A DNA stretch of 64,000 nucleotides from JAUWOY01 sp034431315. Lineage in GTDB: Bacteria > Chloroflexota > Anaerolineae > VGOG01. The position numbers and the translations under genes were made by a program. Positions 35,621-42,968 of the stretch are shown piece after piece. The stretch covers positions 57,946-121,945 of the forward strand of contig DAOUDK010000119.1 in the NCBI GenBank assembly GCA_034431315.1, written 5' to 3'. How positions within the stretch are numbered: position 1 is the stretch's first letter; every line of letters begins with the position of its first letter. The notes beneath the pieces are model-generated. The model did no database searches, had not been told where the DNA came from, and was given only the letters and a program-made list of their open reading frames with translations.

Positions 35621-35624
35621 GCTT

Positions 35625-35653
35625 TTGCTAAACGAGCCGAAAGGTGATATACT
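35625..35653 (+). promoter_or_regulatory. Promoter, copy of the one at 34057
   Basis: TTGCTA (35625-35630), 17-bp spacer, TATACT (35648-35653). The spacer AACGAGCCGAAAGGTGA differs from the one at 34063 by only a few bases. Confidence 0.65.
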
Positions 35654-35659
35654 CAGTAC

Positions 35660-35900
35660 ATGGGAAATCGCGAGCAGAGGCGGCTCCCGTGCCGCGAAGG
35701 CTATCGCCCATGCGCGGGCGCGGGAGCCCAATGTCACTAACATTTCGAGTTGCGCCGCTTTGAGAGACAATTAGGTAATGCGACGGTGGTCTGGTTATGC
35801 GACACTACATCATAAATGATGTAGGTTGGGCGGTAGCGCCCTTCTTGGCGATAAGATCTGGCACAAACTACAACTTTCAAGTTGTAGTTTTGCAATAGAA
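35660..35900 (+). repeat. Non-coding region with three perfect or near-perfect palindromes
   Basis: Palindrome one: GGCTCCCGTGCCGCG/CGCGGGCGCGGGAGCC arms at 35682-35728. Palindrome two: CTACATCAT-AA-ATGATGTAG at 35805-35824. Palindrome three: AAACTACAACTT-TC-AAGTTGTAGTTT at 35865-35890. There is no open reading frame of note. It could be a structured RNA transcribed from the promoter at 35625, or a nest of dispersed repeats. Confidence 0.55.
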
Positions 35901-35961
35901 CCCACCTTGCGGTTACCCATTAGAGGCGAGGGCGGCTTTCCAGCTCCTACTAACCACCGCC

Positions 35962-36156
35962 ATGCACGAGGGCGGAAATCCTCGCTTCGGCAAGTTTGAG
36001 CTGTTGAGCGTGACAGAGGTTGACGGCGAGTGGCACTGCACATTCAGCGGTGCAGACGAGGTGTTCAGCGTGGCGCGGCCAGAGATGAGCAAGGAGATGG
36101 AGAGACAGATCAGGGAAATGGTGCGGGAGATACTTGTGGAGGAGGGGGGGCTTTGA
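35962..36156 (+). CDS. Small hypothetical protein
   Basis: A 64-residue frame with no recognised domain. The middle (FELLSVTEVDGEWHCTFSGADEVFSV) is beta-like and the end (MSKEMERQIREMVREILVEEGG) is an amphipathic helix. No good ribosome site precedes the ATG, and the frame is open further upstream without a start. Its stop overlaps the start of the following nuclease gene (TGATG), which argues for translation. Probably real, function unknown. Confidence 0.45.
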   Translation: MHEGGNPRFGKFELLSVTEVDGEWHCTFSGADEVFSVARPEMSKEMERQIREMVREILVEEGGL

Positions 36157-37094
36157 TGAAAAAACTTGCGATAATCAGTGCTGCCATTGCTCTGCTAGCT
36201 ATCGGCTTCATAGCCATTACTCTATATCAGCAGAGACAAACACCTCCTTCACCTGCATCGACTTGGACTCCAACTCTAACCCCAACGCCAGTATCACCAA
36301 TCACTAGAACCATCAGAATAGCTACATTCAACATTCAAGTATTCGGAAAGACCAAAAGGCAGAAAGACCACGTGATGGACATACTGGAGAGAATTTGCCG
36401 AGAGTTCGATGTTGTGCTCGTCCAAGAGATCAGAGACGCAAAAGAGGAGACCGCGCCCTATTATCTCCAGAGAATAAACGAGATGGAAGGTCCCAAGTAC
36501 AAATACATCAGGAGTGAAAGATTAGGAAGAAGCTCGAGCAAGGAAGCCTATGCCTATTTCTACAATACCGAAACCGTAGGCTTTATCGAAGATTCCGACT
36601 ACGTTTACAATGATACCGATGACGTGTTTGAAAGGGAACCCTACATAGCCAGTTTCAGGAGCGGTAACTTCGACTTCACGCTTGTTGGAATCCACGTAAA
36701 ACCCGATGATGCCTACTCGGAGATAAGTAATCTGGCTGTTGTTATTCATTCCTTACAATCAGACGATCCAAACGAGAAGGACATCATAGTGATGGGAGAT
36801 TTCAACGCTGACGGAAGCTACTTTGATGAAGATGATATCTCAAATCCGTTCAAAACTTCACAGTTCTACTGGGTGATAGACAACGACATGGACACGATGA
36901 CCAAGACCGACTGGACATATGACAGGATGGTTCTAACGGATGCCACTTACAGCCACGAATACATCGAGGATAGCATAGGGGTATTCTATTTTGATTCTGC
37001 CTACGGGATTGACAATGAAACATTGGTTTGGGAAGTTTCAGACCATTATCCAGTATACGCCGAGTTTGAGACTAGTTTGATGGATGATGATTAA
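36156..37094 (+). CDS. Secreted DNase I-like (endonuclease/exonuclease/phosphatase) protein
   Basis: A 312-residue protein with a hydrophobic N-terminal anchor (LAIISAAIALLAIGFIAITLY), a short Thr/Pro linker and then the EEP fold. Visible motifs are RIATFNIQVFG, VVLVQEIRDA (metal Glu), FTLVGIHVKPDD (His), IVMGDFNADGSYF (Asp-Asn pair) and WEVSDHYPVYAE (catalytic Asp-His). This is a DNase I-type nuclease facing outside the cell, probably for DNA scavenging. The ATG at 36156 overlaps the upstream stop and is preceded by GGAGG. Base composition is lower in GC than its neighbours, which may indicate transfer. Confidence 0.85.
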   Translation: MKKLAIISAAIALLAIGFIAITLYQQRQTPPSPASTWTPTLTPTPVSPITRTIRIATFNIQVFGKTKRQKDHVMDILERICREFDVVLVQEIRDAKEETAPYYLQRINEMEGPKYKYIRSERLGRSSSKEAYAYFYNTETVGFIEDSDYVYNDTDDVFEREPYIASFRSGNFDFTLVGIHVKPDDAYSEISNLAVVIHSLQSDDPNEKDIIVMGDFNADGSYFDEDDISNPFKTSQFYWVIDNDMDTMTKTDWTYDRMVLTDATYSHEYIEDSIGVFYFDSAYGIDNETLVWEVSDHYPVYAEFETSLMDDD

Positions 37095-37126
37095 AGCATT
37101 CGATAATCAACAGAGAGTTGGAGACG

Positions 37127-37780
37127 ATGATGCATAACGAGTTGCTGGAGATTAGAGGAGGACTCGGTTTGAGCACTCGAAAAGCCTTCGTGCTAGGCGT
37201 CGCCTTTGCAACAGTTCTACTGGCTACCACTGGTTGCATTTCAATCACAGCTCCCGCCCTCGCGCCAGCGCCCACTCCGCCCCACATATCCTTGCCTATC
37301 TCAGTCGCTCTAGCAGGTGGGGCTGTAGATGAGCGGGCTGGAGAGGAAGTTGCCCCGGCTGGAATCGCGTTTGTCGCCTCGGCGGCCACGTTCACGAAGA
37401 CCCCAGTGCCTCCGCCCCCCACACCCGCACCCGGGGCATATCCGCCGCCATCCACATCCACCCCGACGGGCACGGCCACGACGACCCCACTGCCTCCTTC
37501 CCCCACGTCCACACTCGATCCGTATCCGCCGCCAGCTACCCTCACGCCTACCTCAACGGTGACTGGCACAGCAACGTCCACTCCCACCAATACGCCTACA
37601 GCTACATCGACCCCGACAGCTACATCAACACCAACTCAAACTCCCACGCCTACCAGCACGCCGACCAATACCCCAACGCCCACCAGCACCCCGACGCCTA
37701 CTGACACGCCGACCAACACGCCCACGGTGCTGCCATACCGAATTATGTTGCCCTTCATTATGAAGAATTACGCTCCCTAG
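37127..37780 (+). CDS. Thr/Pro-rich lipoprotein with LPFIMK-type C-terminus
   Basis: A protein of about 217 residues, mostly low complexity. The start is a pair of ATG codons at 37127 and 37130. The signal region ends in a lipobox-like LLATTGC near residue 38, followed by a short Ala/Pro segment and about 115 residues of TPT/TST/TNTP reiterations. The C-terminus reads YRIMLPFIMKNYAP, a variant of the LPLVLK segment also seen at 22.8 kb. It probably forms an extended surface stalk. Confidence 0.65.
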   Translation: MMHNELLEIRGGLGLSTRKAFVLGVAFATVLLATTGCISITAPALAPAPTPPHISLPISVALAGGAVDERAGEEVAPAGIAFVASAATFTKTPVPPPPTPAPGAYPPPSTSTPTGTATTTPLPPSPTSTLDPYPPPATLTPTSTVTGTATSTPTNTPTATSTPTATSTPTQTPTPTSTPTNTPTPTSTPTPTDTPTNTPTVLPYRIMLPFIMKNYAP

Positions 37781-37782
37781 CA

Positions 37783-37811
37783 TTGCCAGGATGAACAAAA
37801 TGTGGTAAGAT
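37783..37811 (+). promoter_or_regulatory. Promoter of the NarL-type two-component genes
   Basis: TTGCCA (37783-37788), 17-bp spacer containing GAACAAAATGTGG, TAAGAT (37806-37811). It begins 3 bp after the previous stop codon and shares its -10 region with the promoters at 33912 and 41967. Confidence 0.7.
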
Positions 37812-37879
37812 TGTGGCATCCAAAACTCCTGCTTCGCGAGTGAAGTTGGTCGCGAAATGCAGCCAGGAGATGACCCCTT

Positions 37880-39232
37880 ATGTTAGCAGCATCAGAAACC
37901 CAACGCAAGCGAGTGGAGCAAGGGATTTCGGAGAGGAGAATATGGCTACCCGTAGCCGCTATGTTCGTTCTGCTCTGCATTTTGGTGTGGCTAGATGAGA
38001 TCGTGGATCTCCCTCACTTTCTGCTTGGCGCGCCACCCACTCCCACTAACTGGCGTGAGGCAGTCACCGAGACAGTCCTGATCGCCGGCATCGGCATCTT
38101 CGCGGTGTTAAGGCTCATCCACGACATCACCGAGCGCCAGCAGGCGGAGGAGGCACTGGCAGCGGCGCACGCATTTCGGCAGACGATCATTGATGGCGTG
38201 GCCGAGGAGATCATGGTGATCGGGGCAGATTACCGGGTAAGATTGATGAATCGAGCCGCGCGGGAGTTTTCATCTGAAGGCGCTGGCGTATCAGAATCCA
38301 TGCTGTGCTATCAGGTTTCCCACCGGCGTGAGACACCTTGCGACGGAACAGAGTGCCCTTGCCCGCTGGAATGGGTACGCGAGTCGGGCCAGCCGGTCAC
38401 GTTAGTGCACGAACACTACCAGGCAAACGGAGAGCGGCGACTCGTCGAGATCGTTGCCTCGCCGCTATGGGGGGCGGACGGCGCTTTTCAGGGAATCATC
38501 GAATCCATGCGCGACATCACCGAGCGCAAGCGGGCAGAGGAGGCGCTGCAGCAGCACACCGAGCGCCTTCGCGCCCTGACCGCGCAGATGGCCGAGGTGG
38601 CAGAAGACGAGCGGCAGCGACTGGCGCGAGAGCTGCACGACCAGGTGGGGCAAAACCTGACCGCTCTGGGCATCAACTTGAACATCGTTCGGACGCAACT
38701 GCCTGAGGAGGCAGCAGCCCCGGTGCGTTCCCGCCTGGACGATTCGCTGTCATTGGTGGAGCAGACGGCAGAGCGGATCCGCGACGTGATGGCCAACCTG
38801 CGCCCGCCGGTACTGGACGACTATGGATTGGTGGCTGCGCTGCACTGGTACGCAGAACAGTTCGCGCGGCGAACAGACATCTCTGTTGCTGTAGAAGGCG
38901 AGGATGCCGTCCCCCGGCTGGCCGCACACGTCGAGAACGCCTTGTTCCGCATCGCACAGGAGGCATTGACCAACGTGGCCAAGCACGCGCAGGCCACACA
39001 AGTGACGGTGACCGTGGAGGCGAACGGCGGAAGCTTGCGCCTGGTCGTTGCCGACGACGGCCTCGGCTTCGACCCTTCGACTACGATCAGGGCACACCTG
39101 GCCGAGCCTGATGGCGGTCGGGGCTGGGGGCTGCTCAACATGACCGAGCGGGCCGAGGCAGTGGGTGGTCGCTGCCGCATTGAGTCTGATCCCAGGCGGG
39201 GTACGCAGGTCGTCGTGGAGGTGAACCGATGA
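37880..39232 (+). CDS. NarL-family sensor histidine kinase with membrane anchor and PAS domain
   Basis: A 450-residue kinase. Two hydrophobic segments lie within the first 90 residues (LPVAAMFVLLCILVWL; VLIAGIGIFAVLRLI). A PAS domain follows (about 110-220) with a cysteine-bearing insert (CDGTECPCPLEW) that could bind metal. The HisKA_3 motif LARELHDQVGQNLTALGI carries the phospho-His. HATPase follows with NALFRIAQEALTNVAKHAQA and DDGLGF and ends in GTQVVVEV. ATG 37880 has AGGAGA upstream. It overlaps its response regulator by 4 bp. Confidence 0.92.
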   Translation: MLAASETQRKRVEQGISERRIWLPVAAMFVLLCILVWLDEIVDLPHFLLGAPPTPTNWREAVTETVLIAGIGIFAVLRLIHDITERQQAEEALAAAHAFRQTIIDGVAEEIMVIGADYRVRLMNRAAREFSSEGAGVSESMLCYQVSHRRETPCDGTECPCPLEWVRESGQPVTLVHEHYQANGERRLVEIVASPLWGADGAFQGIIESMRDITERKRAEEALQQHTERLRALTAQMAEVAEDERQRLARELHDQVGQNLTALGINLNIVRTQLPEEAAAPVRSRLDDSLSLVEQTAERIRDVMANLRPPVLDDYGLVAALHWYAEQFARRTDISVAVEGEDAVPRLAAHVENALFRIAQEALTNVAKHAQATQVTVTVEANGGSLRLVVADDGLGFDPSTTIRAHLAEPDGGRGWGLLNMTERAEAVGGRCRIESDPRRGTQVVVEVNR

Positions 39233-39897
39233 AGCACAGGGATGAACTTGCGATCACCGTTTTCCTGGCCGACGACCACGCCGTGGTTCGTGACGGGCTG
39301 CGGGTGCTGCTGGAGGCGCAACCAAACATCAGCGTGGTCGGCGACGCGGCCAACGGGCGCGATGCGGTGCACCAGGTGGCGCAACTCTGCCCCGACGTCG
39401 TGGTCATGGACATCGCCATGCCCGACTTGAACGGCATCGAGGCAACGCGGCAGATTTACGAAGCCTGTCCATCCGCCCAGGTCATCATCCTCTCCATACA
39501 CTCCACCACTGAGCACATCTTTCGAGCATTGCAGGCCGGAGCACGCGGCTACCTGCTGAAAGAATCTGCTGGCATCGAGGTGGTCAACGCCGTCCGTGTT
39601 GTTCACGCCGGCCACCGCTACCTGAGCCAGAAGATCTCGGATAGGTTGATTGACGACTACGTGCGCCAGCGCCGGGCTACTGACGTAAGCCCACTGACGC
39701 GCCTCAGCCCCCGCGAGCGGGAAGTCGTGCAGCTCGTCGTGGAGGGCAAATCGAACGCCGAGATCGGCGTCATTCTCTCCCTTTCCCTCAAGACCGTCGA
39801 GACCTACCGCAGTCGCCTGATGCACAAGTTGGGCATCAGCGACCTCCCCAGTCTCGTCAAGTTCGCCGTCCAGCACGGATTGACCCCGCTGGAATAG
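39229..39897 (+). CDS. NarL/LuxR-type response regulator
   Basis: A 222-residue regulator. The receiver shows FLADDHAVVRDGL, the phospho-acceptor in VVVMDIAMPDLNG, and LLKES with the conserved Lys. The C-terminal LuxR helix-turn-helix reads LSPREREVVQLVVEGKSNAEIGVILSLSLKTVETYRS. Translation is coupled to the kinase (ATGA). Candidate targets are the promoters at 39963 and 41967, which carry 23-bp direct repeats upstream; this is inference. Confidence 0.94.
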   Translation: MKHRDELAITVFLADDHAVVRDGLRVLLEAQPNISVVGDAANGRDAVHQVAQLCPDVVVMDIAMPDLNGIEATRQIYEACPSAQVIILSIHSTTEHIFRALQAGARGYLLKESAGIEVVNAVRVVHAGHRYLSQKISDRLIDDYVRQRRATDVSPLTRLSPREREVVQLVVEGKSNAEIGVILSLSLKTVETYRSRLMHKLGISDLPSLVKFAVQHGLTPLE

Positions 39898-39909
39898 GCA
39901 GGCCCCTGA

Positions 39910-39959
39910 TTCCCTACATAAACTGTCAAGATTTCCCTACATCAATTGTCAAGCTTTCC
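39910..39959. repeat. 23-bp direct repeats upstream of the CPBP promoter
   Basis: Period-23 repeats of the type TTGTCAAGCTTTCCCTACATCAA: a partial unit at 39910-39922, a full unit at 39923-39945 and a partial unit from 39946. The same repeat is found at 41904-41963. Its place just before a -35 box suggests regulator binding sites. Confidence 0.65.
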
Positions 39960-39962
39960 TGA

Positions 39963-39991
39963 TAGACAAATGTTGCAGAATGTGGTAGAAT
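39963..39991 (+). promoter_or_regulatory. Promoter of the CPBP protease gene
   Basis: TAGACA (39963-39968), 17-bp spacer ending GAATGTGG, TAGAAT (39986-39991). Confidence 0.7.
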
Positions 39992-40003
39992 AGTAATAGT
40001 GGT

Positions 40004-40030
40004 AGGATGAGCCCCACGATGGCTCATCCT
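40004..40030 (+). promoter_or_regulatory. Hairpin at the 5' end of the CPBP mRNA
   Basis: AGGATGAGCC (40004-40013) is perfectly complementary to GGCTCATCCT (40021-40030), 7-nt loop. It lies just after the expected transcription start and may protect the mRNA 5' end. An ATG inside it (40007) is not the true start of the gene. Confidence 0.6.
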
Positions 40031-40057
40031 GGTAGAAACAAAACGAGGAGGCTAGCT

Positions 40058-40816
40058 GTGCAGTTTATGAACATGGGATTCGGTCTCGGGTTCTTCCTTC
40101 TTCTGCACTTCGTGCTAGGCAAATACCCGGCCCCGTTGCCATTCAGCAAAGATCGAAGAAGAGAGATCCTGGAAACCCTCGTGATCTGGGTAATCCTGGT
40201 GGTCGTCATAACCATTCTCATCTTCTTAACCCCGGAGAGCGATCTGGCTGCTCCCACCCCCAGGTTGGAAGTAACCGCGATTCTGGTGACCTTGCTGCCC
40301 TATCTGGTGATACCTTTGTTCTACGTTCTGCGCGCAAATAAGTGGGCTGCAAAGGACCTGGGCTTCTCCAGGCCAATATCGCGGTCCGTGACGATTTCTA
40401 CGATTGTCTTCTTCGCAGTTGGCGGAGTATTGCCGCTCCTCATTTCCGACACCTTTGAACCGATAGCAGCGCCGTCCTTGCTCTTGGCCCTCTACGCGCC
40501 GGCGTTTGTTGAAGAGTTCTTCTTTCGCGGCATACTCCAGGGCAAGCTCGAGAGGGCTCTGGGGCAGAACAAGGCATGGTTCTATTCAGGGATCTTGTTC
40601 GGATTAGCCCACTTCTCCACCAATTTCTTCGGGCCTCTGTGGTACAGTAAGGGAGAGAACATTGCAGGGGCCGTTGTCTTGCTTGTCCAGCAAACCATAT
40701 TCGGGTGGGTTTATGGCATAATCTACATGAAGACCAGGAGCTTGCTGCCCGGTGTGCTGGGCCACTATATTCAAGACGGGCGCTTGGGCTCGATCATCGC
40801 GTTGATCTTTTCCTAG
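40058..40816 (+). CDS. CPBP-family intramembrane metalloprotease (CAAX/Abi type)
   Basis: A protein of about 252 residues with roughly seven membrane helices. The active-site motifs are present: EEFFFRG (EExxxR), FGLAHF (FxxxH) and GHYIQD. Relatives cleave prenylated or peptide substrates in the membrane and some give bacteriocin self-immunity. The start is set at GTG 40058 because GAGGAGG lies 6 bp before it; the upstream in-frame ATG is inside the 5' hairpin. The gene lies behind a direct-repeat promoter shared with the receiver gene at 42.1 kb. Confidence 0.88.
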   Translation: MQFMNMGFGLGFFLLLHFVLGKYPAPLPFSKDRRREILETLVIWVILVVVITILIFLTPESDLAAPTPRLEVTAILVTLLPYLVIPLFYVLRANKWAAKDLGFSRPISRSVTISTIVFFAVGGVLPLLISDTFEPIAAPSLLLALYAPAFVEEFFFRGILQGKLERALGQNKAWFYSGILFGLAHFSTNFFGPLWYSKGENIAGAVVLLVQQTIFGWVYGIIYMKTRSLLPGVLGHYIQDGRLGSIIALIFS

Positions 40817-40852
40817 CTCGCCCGCAAGAAGGCGTCTCTCCCTCTCCCTGAC

Positions 40853-40880
40853 TTGACTTGCTCGAGACATAGAGTATAAT
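40853..40880 (+). promoter_or_regulatory. Promoter of the AIM24 gene
   Basis: TTGACT (40853-40858), 16-bp spacer, TATAAT (40875-40880). TTGGTGGGC/GCCCACCAA inverted arms follow in the leader (about 40907-40959). Confidence 0.7.
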
Positions 40881-40998
40881 TCATCTACGCGGTGGAAATT
40901 GGGAGATTGGTGGGCTGGGAAACTGGGAGATAAAAGGCCCGATCAATCGGCCCACCAACATACCGATCTACCAAAAATACATACAGGAGGATTGCAGC

Positions 40999-41787
40999 AT
41001 GAGAGCGCACGAGGTTGACTACACCATTTTTGGCGACGATCTCCAGTTCGTGGAGATCGAACTGGACCCCGGCGAGACGGTGATCGCAGAGGCCGGGGTG
41101 ATGATGTACATGGAGGACGGCATCGGCTTTGAGACCAAGATGGGGGATGGCTCCAAGCCGAAGGCTGGCTTCATGGATAAACTGGTGAGCGCTGGGAAGC
41201 GGGTGGTCACCGGCGAGTCGCTGTTTCTAACTCACTTCACCAACGTCGCACGCCAGGGCAAGCGGCACGCGGCCTTCGGAGCACCCTATCCGGGCAAGAT
41301 CATTGCCATTGATCTAGATGACACGAACGGCGAGTTGATCTGCCAGAAGGACTCCTTCCTATGCGCGGCGATGGGCACTGAGTTGAGCATTGCGTTCAGC
41401 AAGAAGCTAGGGGCCGGGCTCTTCGGCGGCGAGGGCTTCATTCTCCAACGGCTCCGTGGCGATGGAATGGTTTTCGTCCACGCCGGCGGCACCATCGTAG
41501 AGAAGTCTCTCAACAACGAGAAACTTCTGGTAGATACCGGGTGCATCGTCGCGTTCGAGAATACCATCAACTACGACATCGAGCGGGCGGGCAACCTGAA
41601 GTCCATGATCTTCGGTGGTGAGGGACTGTTCCTGGCGACCCTGCAGGGGACCGGCCGCGTCTGGCTTCAATCGCTGCCATTCTCCCGCCTGGCCGACCGC
41701 ATCCTGGAATTCGCACCCGCGGCGGGTGGGAAGGACATGGGTGAGGGTTCGCTCGTAGGTGGGGCGATCAGGTTTTTGCAGAAGTAG
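40999..41787 (+). CDS. AIM24-family protein (TIGR00266 type)
   Basis: A 262-residue soluble protein. It has the double-stranded beta-helix pattern of the AIM24 family: DLQFVEIELDPGETVIAEAGVMMYMEDGI near the start, AAFGAPYPGKIIAIDL, a central LQRLRGDGMVFVHAGGTIVEK, and the C-terminal GGEGLFLATLQGTGRVWLQSLPF. The mitochondrial relative acts in inner-membrane organisation, but bacterial roles are not defined. AGGAGG at 40985-40990 supports the ATG. It is monocistronic with its own promoter and terminator. Confidence 0.92.
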   Translation: MRAHEVDYTIFGDDLQFVEIELDPGETVIAEAGVMMYMEDGIGFETKMGDGSKPKAGFMDKLVSAGKRVVTGESLFLTHFTNVARQGKRHAAFGAPYPGKIIAIDLDDTNGELICQKDSFLCAAMGTELSIAFSKKLGAGLFGGEGFILQRLRGDGMVFVHAGGTIVEKSLNNEKLLVDTGCIVAFENTINYDIERAGNLKSMIFGGEGLFLATLQGTGRVWLQSLPFSRLADRILEFAPAAGGKDMGEGSLVGGAIRFLQK

Positions 41788-41813
41788 CAAATCTTAGGGC
41801 CAGATACGGGAAG

Positions 41814-41850
41814 GGCCTCCGAGAGCGTTCAATGCCTCGGAGGCCTTTTT
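41814..41850 (+). terminator. Intrinsic terminator after the AIM24 gene
   Basis: GGCCTCCGAG (41814-41823) pairs with CTCGGAGGCC (41836-41845), followed by TTTTT. Confidence 0.88.
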
Positions 41851-41903
41851 CTTTACAATGCACCTCCGCTCGCCGCAGACGCCAGACTTTGCGACAGTCT
41901 GGT

Positions 41904-41963
41904 TTGTCAAGGTTTCCCCACATCAATTGTCAAGGTTTCCCTACATCAATTGTCAAACCTTCC
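41904..41963. repeat. 23-bp direct repeats upstream of the receiver-gene promoter
   Basis: Two exact-period units (41904-41926 and 41927-41949, one base different) and a partial third. The unit is nearly identical to the repeat at 39910. Confidence 0.75.
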
Positions 41964-41966
41964 TGA

Positions 41967-41995
41967 CAGACAAACGTTGCAATATATGGTAAGAT
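41967..41995 (+). promoter_or_regulatory. Promoter of the stand-alone receiver gene
   Basis: CAGACA (41967-41972), 17-bp spacer, TAAGAT (41990-41995). The whole block from the 23-bp repeats to the -10 is paralogous to 39910-39991. Confidence 0.7.
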
Positions 41996-42080
41996 ATAGG
42001 TACCAGTGCAAGAGTAAGTTGCATACTGGCACGTCTTGGCAGAAGAGTTTGAACTTTGGATTTTGGATTTAAGAGGTCCT

Positions 42081-42458
42081 ATGTCAGCAACAATTCTAAT
42101 CGTCGAGGATCACGATACCGTACGCAGGTCGCTGCGAGACTGGCTGGAGGTAGAGTTTCCCCAGTGTCGCGTGATTGAGGCCGCCAGCGGTGAGGAAGCC
42201 ATCGCCCTGATCCGAACCGAATCACCGCGCCTGGTGGTCATGGACATCAGCCTGCCAGGGATGAGCGGCATTGAAGCCACGCGACAGATCAAAGCCGCCC
42301 TGCCGTCCACGCAAGTCGTGATGTTGACCATTCACGAAGACGACGCCCATCGCGCCGACGCAACAACGGCCGGCGCGAGTGCCTATGTGCCGAAGCGAGT
42401 GATGCAAACCGAACTCATACCCACGCTGGCTGCGCTACTCACCAACGGCCACGACTGA
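42081..42458 (+). CDS. Stand-alone receiver domain protein (CheY-like)
   Basis: A 125-residue single receiver: LIVEDHDTVRRSL (acidic pocket), LVVMDISLPGMSG with the phospho-acceptor Asp, VVMLTIHED and YVPKRVM with the conserved Lys. There is no output domain, though the sequence is closest in style to NarL/LuxR receivers that have lost their helix-turn-helix. ATG 42081 follows AAGAGG. The next 62 in-frame codons after its TGA encode a protease-like fragment, so the gene end has been rearranged. Confidence 0.88.
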   Translation: MSATILIVEDHDTVRRSLRDWLEVEFPQCRVIEAASGEEAIALIRTESPRLVVMDISLPGMSGIEATRQIKAALPSTQVVMLTIHEDDAHRADATTAGASAYVPKRVMQTELIPTLAALLTNGHD

Positions 42459-42647
42459 CGACCTTGGAAGCAGTGGCGCAGCATCCTGCCCATCATACTG
42501 CTGCACTTTATGCACAACTTGACGGCGAATCTGGTTTTGCCGATCTCGGACCGGGCGGATCTGTTCAGGACAGCTCTGCTGGTCGTGGCGGCGATTGCTG
42601 TCGTCGCTACCTGGGGGACGAAAACGTTCACCCGCCAGCAAGGGTGA
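42459..42647 (+). pseudogene. Remnant of a CPBP-type membrane protein C-terminus
   Basis: Directly after the receiver stop and in the same frame, 62 codons read RPWKQWRSILPIILLHFMHN, then a polar turn and a hydrophobic helix (LLVVAAIAVVATWG) before TGA at 42645. The PIILLHFMHN element is typical of the last motif of CPBP/CAAX proteases. It has no start or ribosome site and is best seen as a gene fragment left after recombination. Confidence 0.5.
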
Positions 42648-42678
42648 ACAGACGCAACCACACCAAGCAGTAAGACAG

Positions 42679-42737
42679 AGGGGCATCCCGCCCTGACTTC
42701 GCGGCCAAACCGCCCTCAGACGGGGCGGGACGCCCCT
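42679..42737. repeat. GGGGCGTC palindromic repeat, copy 2
   Basis: AGGGGCATCCCGCCC (42679-42693) and GGGCGGGACGCCCCT (42723-42737) are inverted arms with one mismatch. It is related to 22311-22357. Confidence 0.6.
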
Positions 42738-42786
42738 TGGTAGCAGTTTTGCGCACGAAGCTTAAGCCCCTTGTCTTGACGGTCAA

Positions 42787-42815
42787 TTGCACTTGTTCTA
42801 CACATGAGCTATAAT
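42787..42815 (+). promoter_or_regulatory. Promoter of the beta-ketoacyl synthase gene
   Basis: TTGCAC (42787-42792), 17-bp spacer, TATAAT (42810-42815); leader of about 145 nt to the ATG with TTTGGAGGT at the ribosome site. Confidence 0.75.
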
Positions 42816-42968
42816 TGGGATTGTCTTGCGTGGTTACGCTCGGCCTGTACGAGCTATTCATCCGACGCATTAACGCAGCCCGTACCTTGTTTGCCATGAA
42901 ACCGAGAAAAAGAGGCGCCGGCCCATAGTCCCAGGCCGGAGATAGAATTCAATATTTGGAGGTAAACT

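Noticed and set aside
40007..40057. ATG 40007 as start of the CPBP gene
   Set aside because: It lies within a perfect hairpin; GTG 40058 is placed correctly after GAGGAGG.
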